64,000 bases of DNA from Abelmoschus esculentus (Eukaryota > Streptophyta > Magnoliopsida > Malvales > Malvaceae), in contig JAUCBN010000012.1 of assembly GCA_035048815.1 (NCBI GenBank), forward strand, positions 1,560,001-1,624,000, given 5' to 3'. This document shows positions 33,426 through 44,048 of this stretch, in pieces. The notes under the pieces were generated by a model. That model was not told the origin of the DNA, did not search any database, and saw only the letters and a list, made by a program, of their open reading frames with translations. Positions within the stretch are counted from its first letter, which is position 1, and every line of letters starts with the position of its first letter. A program made the position numbers and the translations under genes.

Positions 33426-35142
33426 CTGCTCTTAAAGAGGCATGCTCTAGCTTCATCGGCAGCTGATGGGGGGCTAAGACTGGCCACTGAATGTGTTCAG
33501 ATATGCCTCGGCCATTGCGCTTTGTTCGAAGCTCGTGGATTATCCCTTTCCCCTATCTCAATGAGGCATTTGAGTCCGTGTGTCAACCTGGCATTCAAGG
33601 CCACCTTAAAAAGAATCGAACAGAGTACTGCTGCACTTGCTGCTGCAGATGATTGGGTGCTTTCTTATGCACCGGGTGATGCACGTCCGTTCTCTTCTAC
33701 TTTATCTCTTAGTAGTGCAAGTATGTGAAAGCTTTCAAGCAGTGCTCACAAATTGAATTCAATGATAAGGTAATTATTTTTGGTCCAATAGTGATTAATA
33801 TTATATTATTATGTGATCAGACATAAGTAAAATGAACATGTAATTCATTATTTTGCAAATTCTAGAATCTTTGGTGTTCCTAATTGTGCATTATGTCTGA
33901 TTTCTAGGCATTTATGGAGGATGTTGCCCCCCTTTAGATTCTCAGATTGCATTATGCCTGGTTCGATGGAAAATGAAGAAACTTTAGATAGTTCTGGGAA
34001 TAGAATTCTGAAGATGGCAGAGACTGAAACCCAATAATGGGCTCTACTTGCCAATGCATCGTTGCTAGCGGATGAACTGCTTCCCCGGGCTGCATTGAAA
34101 CTTTTGCCATTGAGCCAGGCTAACAGAGTGGATGGCACCCCTAGAAACACTTCGTAGAGGCAAGGCAGTGTTCCGGAACAAAGGGAATGGAAGCGGAAAT
34201 TACAACACTCGGTTGAACGTTCGAGATAGCTTTTTGTAGACAACATACCCTCGATCTTATCTTCACAGTCGAGGGTGACATCCGTCTCAATGCGGAGATA
34301 CACTTAAGCATGGATGGCCAAAATGAGGAACCTGAATGGTTTCCATCACCAATTTTCCAGGTAATATCTTGATTTCCGTAGTACATAAGCATTCAACCTG
34401 AAAAGAATAAGATATGGCACCAGGTAAAATTTTTGGGAAGGGAAAGGTTTGCTACACTTCTATTAATGAGACAAACAGAGACTGTGATCCTTTGGCTTTC
34501 CGATGATCAAAACTTTTGGGAAGAGATCGACCAGGGGGCAACGCCTTTAGGTCCCCTCGGTCTTCAGCAGGTATATTCATAATCACATACAAATGCATCG
34601 CCTTAGATGATAGAACTATTAGACAAATGCATCATATAACTTCCATTGTTGTTTCGGTGTCAGTTTTATCTAGATATGGAATTTGTAATGATTTTTGCTT
34701 CGAAAGGCCGGTATCTGTCACGAAATCTGCAACAAGTTATCAAAACCATTATCGAGAGAGCTATCTAGGCGGTAGCTGCTACCGGAATTGATCCATACAG
34801 GTACATTTCATATGATCAATACCATCATGAGAACATTTTTCGTTTCGATCCACTAGACCGACCCTTCTGATTCATATGAGAACTATTTAGAACCTGATGC
34901 ACCAACCACCTTTTGGTTCTGGCAGTGTGTTGCCAGAGGATGACTGGTTTGACGAAGTTGCTCAAATAGCAATGGAGATGTTGAGTGGAAAAGGCAACTT
35001 TAATGGTCTGGAGGGAGAAGTGAAACCCTACGGGCTCCGGCATAGGCACCGGCAGGTTCATTCGGAAATAACTATTGTCTCTGGCCGTACCTTTGCTCTA
35101 AGCATGTCACTATCACAAAGCAACCGTGCTGCCATGGAATAA
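33426..35142 (+). pseudogene. Decayed exocyst subunit EXO84 (EXO84B-like), 5' truncated
   Basis: EXO84 is part of the exocyst that tethers secretory vesicles. The C-terminal half is recognisable in order: LLKRHALASSAADGGLRLAT to WVLSYAPGDARPFSSTL (33426-33728), NRILKMAETETQ and WALLANASLLADELLPRAAL (33985-34110), REWKRKLQHSVER (near 34180), FLGRERFATLLLMRQTETVI to GPLGLQQ (34430-34570), RYLSRNLQQVI (near 34710), and LPEDDWFDEVAQIAMEMLSG (34928-34990). In-frame stops occur at 33935-33937 and 34035-34037, and several frame changes separate the blocks. Exon borders such as CAG|GTAATA at 34360 survive, so it came from a genomic copy, not a processed mRNA. The N-terminal half is absent. An intact copy should exist elsewhere. 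Confidence 0.88.
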
Positions 35143-36029
35143 AATGCAGTTTTTTAAATCATTATGTCAACTTCCAACATCATATATCTTTTGTAGGAAT
35201 GCTGAGTTCTTCCTAGATTGTTGTTAACAGGCCTAATGAGCTTGTATTTTGTTCTTCCTCACCGGTGGCGGATACACGTTTAGTGCTAATTTTAATATTT
35301 TATTATATGAAATTTTATAAAAGATTTTAAAAGAATATAACCTTCAAATTATTATATTTAATTAATTATTTTATAAACTAAAAAATTTTAAATTTTTTTA
35401 ATTAATATATTTTTTATTTTCTCATAAATTATGAGTTTAATACTCATTAAAATTTTATTAAAAAAATACCAATAGAAGTAACAAGAAAAATAACCAAGAC
35501 CTAATTACTAGAAGAGTGTGATCTTAGTGGACGAGTCGAGCCAACCGAACCTACATCGAGTGTCCAGTGGGCATATTACTAAATGGAGTAATTGATCACG
35601 TGACATAACAGACCACATTAAATATTTCATAGGTAATAAACTTGTACTTGTCGAAAGGGAGTGGAGATTGTCATTATGTCATACGTTATGTATTTTTCAC
35701 ATGCCGAATTTTACGAATGGGATATCCTCTTCCTCTACGCATGGCTGAGAAAGAGCCCCCCCTCGATGTGGGAGATTGGAACAAAGCATACGACTTTGCC
35801 AACACTGACCCATTGCTGGTTTGACATATCTTCGGCAATGGATGGGACACTACGTACCGATATTTACAAAAATCTAAATTCGGGATAGAGTCCAATTTCT
35901 CTTACGTACCATGTTCTATTGATCTCGTTTTATTACTTTTCGCTTATAAATTTGTTTTATTATTTTAAATTTTATATATTGATTTAAAAATTTTAAATTA
36001 ACTTGTTTAGTTTATTTAAAGTCAAATAA
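35143..36029. other. Intergenic, no gene recognised
   Basis: From 35490 to 35900 composition is less AT-rich, with short open frames on both strands, but none resembles a known family. Confidence 0.35.
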
Positions 36030-36441
36030 AATAGGATAAACTATAACGAATGTCACGTAATTACGAATAATGTTATAATTGAGTAACTAAATTATTAAAT
36101 ATTATATTTAAATCACTTAATTATAAGTTATGATACATTTGGGTTACACATCAAATTTAAATTTTAAAAAATATATATTAGTTTGTATGTTATATTAATT
36201 AATGATCTCAAACGAAACATTTTAGTTTTAACGAGATATACAAATTATTTCAAATAAAAATAACTAAATTGATATATTTTTTAACATGAAGAATGACTCA
36301 AATACAATCTTATCAATAATTGAGTGACTCAAATATAATCTTACTCATAATTGAATTATTTAAATTTATCTTTAATAATTAAATAATTAAAATATAATCT
36401 TAAATATAATTAAGTGATATTTATTATAATTTTCACGACTC
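36030..36441. repeat. AT-rich terminal-repeat element, copy 2
   Basis: The left end AACTATAACGAATGTCACGT is an imperfect inverse of the right end TAAGTGATATTTATTATAATT. Inside are repeated words like GAGTGACTCAAATATAATCT and TTGGGTTACAC. The same words make up 16306-16545. The layout (about 410 bp, subterminal repeats, no coding) suits a MITE. Confidence 0.55.
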
Positions 36442-37472
36442 GAATATATCGTCATCATACTAAATTAAGTTTAAACAAATTTATCCCTCCCCTTCCATTT
36501 TTTGTTAAGGTCTTGATTTATCTTTTGTAGTGATTACGTCTGCCTAACCCCATTATACAGGGAAGTGGCAAAGTTTGGCAAAAGCCGTTATCTAAGCTTA
36601 TCACATAGACTTCGCTTTCCTACAGGGAAAGGCCCACTCGGTAACAATGCACGTGACGAATATCTTAGCTGCATTCATAAAATTAATTAATTAATAAAAA
36701 AAATGTTGTCGAGATTCAATTATTCGACCACGTGCTGTTGTTCATGATTTCTTGAAAATGGAAAATTTAAAAATTACTGGGAAATCTAAACTTCACTGAC
36801 TAGCGTTTGAAATTTTTTTAGAGTTCACTGATTCGAATACCAGTAATGATAATAAAATGATTAAACGATCAATATCTAATAATTAAAAATATATTTTAAA
36901 ACAAATTCTACTGTAATCACTATTAACGGATTTAAAAAAAAAAACGTGATATATTTTGTATGCTAAAAAAAGGGTGTTTTTAAACTATGGATTAGATCGA
37001 GTAGCTAGTAGGTTTAACATCTTTAATAATTGATAATTTATCATGTAATTAGATTTGAATATAATTAAATTTATTACACAATAAAAAATCTTTAGTATAA
37101 AAATATGTAAATTTTAATTTATACGCGACTTTTATTATATAAAATTGTGTCATTTATACACGACTACATATGTATTAAAAATAATCATATATATGATTAT
37201 TACCAAAAGTTGTAATAACATTTTCGTACAATTAAGTTGTAGTGTCCGAACATATTAAATAAATTTTATATTTCATTTTTATTGATAAAAATAATATTAA
37301 AAAAATTTAACATTTGTTTAAAAATTCGATCAGACCCAATTCTAATATATTTTTTTTTATTAAAAATCGTTTTTGTCTGGCTCATTTTGATAAATACATT
37401 AAACAATTTTAATATTTTAAAAAATAGTAGATATTAGGATATACTTTAGAATCTATGATAAAAACTATAATG
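36442..37472. other. Very AT-rich intergenic DNA
   Basis: No coding or structured signal was noticed. Confidence 0.4.
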
Positions 37473-37656
37473 CAGGAAAAAATCACCGCCTGTAGATGAT
37501 AATTTAGGTGAAGACGTTGTCTATAAGTGACGACTTTCTTAACTTTATCTTGAATTGATAAATAAAAATATTAAAATATTATAAATTAAAAATAATTATT
37601 ACCTATAAATAATATTTTCATCCAAATTATCATCCACAGGCGATGACTTATCCTAC
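37473..37656. repeat. Small inverted-repeat MITE
   Basis: The left terminal sequence (CAGGAAAAAATCACCGCCTG then TAGATGATAATTTAGGTGAA) is matched in inverse by the right (TTCATCCAAATTATCATCCA then CAGGCGATGACTTATCCTA). The arms are about 38 bp, and the total is about 184 bp with an AT-rich middle. No clear target duplication was found. Confidence 0.65.
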
Positions 37657-38464
37657 TTTTTAAATTATCGATTTTAAATCACAATATTCTTTTAATTTCT
37701 CTATTTTCATTCTATTAAAATTTTATTAATTATATCTTTAACCTAAAATTGTACTTCCAATTCTACTCCAACAAAACCCAGTGTGTTAAAATTGAAGTGG
37801 GTGGCCGAGAACCCAGGTTTAATGGTCTGTGACGACAGCTATGGAGGGGGCCTCCCGCAATCCACATCAATTCATTATGCTGTGTTGGGGGTTTATTTTG
37901 TATTACAGCTCATGCTATAGGGCACGAGAAGTTACTACTTTAGGGATTAGATGTGCCAGGCACAGTGGGGACGTCAAAATCAGTGAATGGGTTAAACAAA
38001 ATTTTAAAAATTTAAAGAATTTGTACGAATCATTTTATCTCAATAATTAAATATAGAGTCGTTTGTTTATATAATTTTTATGTCTCACTAAACACCACAA
38101 ACAAATATCCCATCTTCCACTTTCCCACAAATTCACTCTTAAATCCAATCATTTTTGGATTTGAATTTTTAATCACTAATCATATCACCCTTAATTTACT
38201 ACTAATCAAGCAACACTAGTATATTTATATCCTGGATTTTGTAATCCAATGGTGGACAAGGGAGCCGGGAGAAGCGAGAAAGAGAAGGCTTTTCTCAAAA
38301 ACATTAAAGCCAAACCGAGTAAACCTCACTGGAAGTGACTTAGCTCCGACTCTGCCGAAGCGTCAAAGTCGAAAACAAGCAAACGCAGTTGCTATCAAAG
38401 TTTGCGTTTTTGCTCCAGCTATGGGTTTTCTTAGTGGAGTTTGAGAGTGGGTTTTTTTTGGGTG
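37657..38464. other. Upstream region of the bHLH gene
   Basis: A short open frame near 37829-38050 has no known relatives. 38220-38464 is likely leader and proximal promoter of the bHLH gene. Confidence 0.35.
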
Positions 38465-40347
38465 ATGGATCCGCCCGGTATGATGAGTGATGGGGGGTAC
38501 AATCTAGCGGAGATCTGGCAGTATCCCGTTAGTGAATCCGGGTTAAGGAAGGGTCAACTTGGGAATGTTTCGGGTTATTTCGTATACCCGAATCGAGAGG
38601 TAGCGGGTAATGATCCGGTGAGCTTGCAGCAGAGAGGGGTTGGTTTGAGGAGGAGGCGCGACGGGGAAGATGAGTCAGCTAAGATTGTCTCCACCAGTAG
38701 TGGCAATGGCGTGGTATTCATTTTCTTTTCATTTTGTTTAATCAATTGATTTTATTTTTGTGATCCTCAATTCCAGTAATTCAGATAGGCAGGGATGGAC
38801 CGAGGGGCTGAGGGCACTCGGCCTTAGGGAAATGCTCTGTAATTGTTAATGTTTGTTCTTGTTGGCTTCATGTTAATAATTTTGCAGGATATTGGTGATG
38901 GGAAGAAACTTAAAGCATCAGAATGTAGAGAGGAGAATGATGGTTCTAAAGTCGAAGCAGAACCCAGTTCAGGCAAGCTAGTGGAACAGAGAGCTCAACA
39001 AGCAGAGCCACCTAAACAAGACTACATCCATGTGCGAGCTAGAAGGGGTCAAGCTACTGACAGTCACAGTTTAGCAGAAAGGGTAATTTGCTTCTTGTGC
39101 AGACTGCAGTGTATAAAAACCGAGATTTCAATACAAAATACATTCCTTTGATTGTGGAACTTAGATATCTAGCCCTTTACATTTCACTGATCTCGAATTG
39201 TTTGAGTGGCAGGCTAGGAGAGAAAAGATAAGTGAAAGAATGAAAATTCTTCAGGATCTGGTCCCTGGTTGCAATAAGGTATACTGAATACATTTCTAAA
39301 CTTTTTCTTGCTATCAGCTCTAATGTTTTGTGCATAAGTAAAACTAGTGCCTGGTTTTCTGTTATCCGTCCCTGATTATGGCATATTTAATCCACTTGCT
39401 AAGTAGTTTGTTTTGTTGGACTCAGGTTATCGGCAAGGCTCTTGTCCTTGATGAGATAATTAATTACATCCAATCGCTACAGCGTCAGGTTGAGGTGTGT
39501 ATCCTTTTGCTTATCTATCACTGTATTTATTTTATTTTTTCCTGCCGGTAATCGCGAACTTACACTCTGAGACATTATTACTGGTGTTGCAGTTCTTGTC
39601 AATGAAGCTTGAAGCAGTCAATTCAAGAATGAACCCTGCCATTGAAGTATTTCCTCTCAAAGATGTTAGTATTTATTCTGTTGTTAACTATGTAGTTTTT
39701 ATTTAATTAAATTTGAGATCCAAAGTATTATCACTTACTGTTCTAGTTGCCAGCGTCGACACATGCTTTCTACTTTGAGGTTTCATACAACAGAAATTAG
39801 AGGCTCACAAGTCATGTCAAACTTGAACCGCGTTTGGCGTAGAATTCGTGTCTGGTCAAAGGATAGGCCCTTCTTGATGGTTGGTAGCACAAAATAAGAA
39901 GAGCATATGCTATTTTAAACAATTAGTTTCTGTAGAAGCTTGTTCGTAGATCTGGTTTTCTATCATAAAAGTGGTCCGATAAGTCTTGGAATTCAGATTT
40001 TCTGAAGATAACATGCTATAATGCTATTATTGTTAATCAAATCCGTTGCTTCGTGTTTGTACTTTTAGCGTCTAGTAGTTTAATGTCGTTTTGATGTTCA
40101 AACAATAGTTCACTCACAACTTACCTGAATTTCTTGTTACTATTTTCATATGAATGAAATATTGTAGAAATTATTTCCTTTTTCCAGACTTATATATGTT
40201 GCAGCAATTGATTTGACATTTCAGTATGGGCAACAAACGTTTGATGTTACTGCAATGGCGTTTGGTTCGCAAGCAACAAGGGAATCCAGTCGTGGTGCAT
40301 CACCAGAGTGGTTGCATATCCGTGGTGGTTTCGAAAGAACAACATAA
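38465..40347 (+). CDS. BHLH79: bHLH79-like basic helix-loop-helix transcription factor
   Basis: Exons 38465-38713, 38888-39082, 39213-39278, 39426-39494, 39593-39664 and 40225-40347 all join in phase 0 for 257 residues. The N-terminus MDPPGMMSDGGYNLAEIWQY resembles bHLH79. The motif DYIHVRARRGQATDSHSLAE leads into the basic region and helices (ERARREKISERM, LQDLVPGCNK, ALVLDEIINYIQSLQRQVE), and the protein ends in PEWLHIRGGFERTT. The basic-region His, Glu and Arg that read E-box DNA are present, so DNA binding should be intact. Family members of this BPE/CIB-type clade regulate growth, hormone and light responses. The first exon end is set at GTG|GTATTC; a donor three bases earlier is possible. 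An ATG 24 bases upstream, at 38441, is in frame and would add MRVGFFWV; the downstream ATG was chosen by similarity. Confidence 0.9.
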
Positions 40348-40689
40348 TCTCAAAAGTTCCTCGTCAATCAGCAATAAGAACAATAATTTCTAATGATTCG
40401 TCCTTCAGGCATTCCGACAGAAGTATATTGCATCCCGGTAAACCAAAGAGACATTATATTGCCATCCAAAAGAATGTTATAGTATCCGAACATCTTCGTT
40501 GTTGTGTTTCGGAGAATTTGTTCTTTTACAGCCTTCTCTGTACTAATACCCGAATTGTTGTACAAGAAATTTGCTTTCTCAGAATTACCAATGTTTACAT
40601 GTTCAGTCAACTTTGTTTCAACGTTGTGTTTGTTAAGAAATAAGATTGTAATAAATAAATAAAGCCAGTTTACTGCTATCTTCCATTTT

Positions 40690-41290
40690 CCCCAGGAACA
40701 TTCTCTGGCTTTGGCCGACAGTGGAGCATGGTCTAAAAGCATCTGCATCTCCGATGACAGTGCCTCCTCTGCCTGCTCGGCTGACGTTTTTGTTCCTTGA
40801 TTCGGATTTGAAGCACTTCTTTAATCTCATGGCTGCCGTTGTATTGGCGAACCACTCCCATCATTTTCTTGGAGAGATCTGAAAAACATGGCTAATCTTT
40901 CAGACACAATCTGCTCGCTCTCATCCAGTGATTCTTCGTTGCCGCGGTAATCATCATCATTCCTAAATCCGACAACTTCTTGAAATCATCTGAGATTTCG
41001 CTGCATGTTCTCCAGGCACAAGCTTTGAGTTCTTGTAGTGATGACAGATTCGTGAAAGATGCTGGCAACACTACTAATGGTGAATTTGGTTGCACTTGTG
41101 TACCACGTTTCACTCCTATGTGCAGTACCTGCAAGCTTGTGAGCATGCAAAGACTTCAAATTTCCCATTGAGGAAGGAAGTTTATGAATCTTTCTACATC
41201 CGTTCAACCTTAAACGTAATAAGATTTTCCGACATCCCGAAAGACTCCGGCAACTCGGTCCGGTAATACCGGAGTTGTGTATGTTCATAT
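40690..41290 (-). pseudogene. TIR-NBS-LRR leucine-rich-repeat remnant
   Basis: The minus strand holds pieces of plant LRRs in three different frames: ELPESFGMSENLIT near 41250, LRLNGCRKIHKLPSSMGNLK near 41190, and SLQVLHIGVKRGTQV with VVLPASFTNLSSLQELKACA and EISDDFKKLSDLG (40940-41140). These match the LRR end of TNL-type resistance proteins. No NB-ARC or TIR part is present and the frame is repeatedly broken, so it is a relic. The part below 40890 is too decayed to place. It lies just downstream of the bHLH gene, in the opposite orientation. Confidence 0.75.
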
Positions 41291-41424
41291 AAGAGCAAAC
41301 GAGCTTTTCCTACACATGTTGGCAACTGTTATAAATCAACATGTGAATTTTATGATGAAAAAAAAAGTAACAAGGACGATCCGTAGTAGTATCGAAAACG
41401 ATATATGATTTTTGTTATTTTGGA

Positions 41425-41640
41425 TAAAGACTATATCTTTCGGTATCTTTTTCTATATTCCAAGCTCTAAAAAAATTAAATTCTAAGCTTATATCTTATA
41501 TTTTATATCTTAAACCATAAGTCTTAAAAACACATTGCCCCTAATTCTTTAAACTTGAACTCTAAATTTAAAATCTAGTACTTATTATAAACTTAATTTT
41601 TATCGTGAGACATAAATAAAATACAAAAAGAGGGAAGATT
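41425..41640. repeat. CCCTAAA-rich dispersed repeat, diverged copy
   Basis: The order is the same as in the copy at 14787 (pyrimidine-rich left part, AAAAAAATTAAATTCTAAGC, CCCTAATTCTTTAAAC, then a purine-rich right end GTGAGACATAAATAAAATAC), but it is clearly more diverged. Confidence 0.4.
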
Positions 41641-41768
41641 TTTTTATTATATTTTTTCATTTATTACTTTTTAATACATTAATAATAGAAAAGGGAAAGT
41701 AAGATATCTGCTCATAAATACATTATACTTTAGTTAATATATGTATAATAGAACAGCATCACCATGAA

Positions 41769-41841
41769 GCACCCATGGCCTAATGGATAAGGCGCTTGAC
41801 TTCTAATCAAGCGATTGTGGATTCGAGTCCCACTGGGTGTG
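41769..41841 (+). tRNA. tRNA-Arg (anticodon TCT), with T-stem mismatch
   Basis: The 73-base sequence folds as a cloverleaf: acceptor GCACCCA pairs with TGGGTGT (first pair G-U), the anticodon arm is CTTGA-CTTCTAA-TCAAG with anticodon TCT, and the discriminator is G. The A box TGGCCTAATGG is normal. The T arm reads GTGGA-TTCGAGT-CCCAC, so position 53 is A where G is nearly universal, breaking the 53-61 pair and altering the first bases of the B box. The gene may be weakly expressed or a pseudo-tRNA. No intron or CCA is encoded. Confidence 0.9.
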
Positions 41842-41863
41842 TTGTTGATATTCGTAAAAAGTA

Positions 41864-42043
41864 GTTTTTAAATTATTATTCTTAAAACCCTAATCCTAAA
41901 ACTTAAACTTCAAATCTTAACCCTAACTAATAAGTTTAAATATTTAGTTTAAGGTTTTTAAATTATTATTCTTAAAACCCTAATCCTAAAACTTAAACTT
42001 CAAATCTTAACCCTAACTAATAAGTTTAAATATTTAGTTTAAG
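41864..42043. repeat. Perfect 90-bp tandem duplication
   Basis: Units 41864-41953 and 41954-42043 appear identical base for base (start GTTTTTAAATTATTATTC, end TATTTAGTTTAAG). The identity implies a very recent duplication or an assembly artefact. The unit carries CCCTAA-like words and lies 22 bases after the tRNA. Confidence 0.9.
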
Positions 42044-44048
42044 GTTTATGGTTAGATATTTAAATTTTATAGTTTAAATACGAAAATTTCTATAATTTCT
42101 TATACTTATTTGTGTATCAAAATATAATTTAAAACAAAAATTTTATACCTATATTTTCGTATATTTAGTGGAATTTTAGTTGAAAATAGTATATTAATAT
42201 GTTAAATATCGATGATTATAATAAATATATATTTAAAATTAAGAAACTTATTAAAAATCAATAGTAAATAACTTTAGTGAAACTAGAAACGATGCTACGT
42301 AGATTACGAAAAAGATTCATGTCCCTCCAAAATTTTTGTTCCTCCCAAATTATAAATTTAAAGACTTAATAAATTTTTATCTTTTTAAAATTTGATTCTA
42401 ACTTTATCTCAGAATAGAACAAAATAAATAAGCATAAGCACTTAAACTAATCGATAAAAAAATATGATTACAAGACTATTTAGCCTAAGATCTGAGTATC
42501 AGCTTTGGAATCAAAGGTAAAATAAGATGGTCTTTTAAAGTATTAATCTAAGCTAAATCCGCCATTTTGTTTCACGTAATTTCATGTCAGAATTTGAGAT
42601 CAGTTTCAAACAAATTCCAAGCAGAGAATGGCGGCGCATACCCTCGCAACTGTGCCACCACAGGTCAAAATCACGTAAATTATTCTACTGAAAATGTTTC
42701 GAACATCTTCGACGGATTCATCTTATGCGATAAGTAACTTAATATTGTTTTTAATATATTGAGTTCGAGATTTTATATATATAAAAGATTTTTGAATGAA
42801 TTAGTCAAGACAAAAAACTCGATAAATCAAAAGAAAAAAAAAGTGCTACCCTAAAGTGGCTGAAATTCTATACGAGTATATAGGTGAAGTTACCTTGAAT
42901 GAGAAGCCAACGCCAGTGGGAAGCATATGATTCTCCGAACACAACACTTCAATGTTCCAAAACCATGATTCAAATGGCATGAACAAGACAAAAATGTGCC
43001 AGATGCTGATCTTGTAGCTCTGGTAGAATATGGACTGCCCCAACTTTGCTATATTCTACCCTCGATAAAGCTACTTAATGCTGGTTTCTGATTGAAAGAA
43101 AGAAGCTTTTGGATTTGGGTATTCCCATCTGGATTGATTCTGGAATTCATGTCCATCAGTAATTATACATATATTTTGCAGACAGATTTGATATATTCCT
43201 TTAAGATATGCATTCAAAGAGATAAAAAAGACTATAAAATTATCGAGTCCATCTAAGAGCGGTTCAAAGGGGATCATGGCTGCTGGCTTGAGTAACAAAA
43301 TTTACAGTAGACGTCGACAGCAGTGGCTGCTGGTTAAGAGTTATTAAAATCTGGGAACAGTCAAGTTCATGATTTTCATGGCAAATGCTCCCCTCAGCTT
43401 TGTATTGTCTTCAGAAGACTTGCAAGCTTCAAATGTTCGTCTTCTTGATTCTGTAAAATTTTACTCTAATTAATTTATGTCACATATTTGATTTCGATAA
43501 ATTGAAAGATCTCGATATTCTTAGCTTCTGTTATTTTTACGAGACCTGCACAAGTTACGAGTTGGTACATCCGGGGTTGGATGAAAACTAATCTAAAAGA
43601 TGTTATAGCACAAAATACCAATAATAATTGATCTAACGAGGTTTAGTATGATTAAATGTTTAAATAATGATGTTAATAAAAAAATAGATTAAATAGGTCG
43701 TTTTCATATTAGACCTCTATAAAACTTGATTCGAATTAATTGGAAACAATGGTTAAAAAAATAATTTTTTAATGAAATTTTTAATAACCAGCTGTTCCTC
43801 CCTTTCAGAAAGTAACATAGAACCACCCCTCTATAAAAAGAATACTAAACATCAAGTGAAAGAAATGAAACCAATTTTGAAAGAAGAACAACAATTCTTG
43901 CCTTAACCCACCCTCCTGTCATCTTCCTTTTCCTTCTCTTCTTCTCATACATACTCTGCAACTTAACAATAACATAGCTCCCTTCAGTTCTTTTCCTTTT
44001 CCCTTGTCTATGTTCTACAGAAATACATTATATTACATAAAGAAAACC
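42044..44048. other. Intergenic, possible decayed gene at 42620-43300
   Basis: Between 42620 and 43300 the composition is less AT-rich. Short frames on both strands (plus, VAEILYEYIGEVTLNEKPTP near 42857; minus, HIFVLFMPFESWFWNIEVLC near 42970) could be relics, but I do not recognise them. 43790-44048 is pyrimidine-rich and fits the leader and promoter of the CLE gene. Confidence 0.3.

Noticed and set aside
42620..43300. Candidate protein-coding gene between the tRNA and the CLE gene
   Set aside because: Short frames on both strands carry no recognised motif and no consistent exon joints; noted only as a possible relic.
44004..44048. Upstream in-frame ATG as start of the CLE precursor
   Set aside because: It would put a charged tail before the signal peptide; the second ATG has ACCATGG context and matches the CLE25 start.
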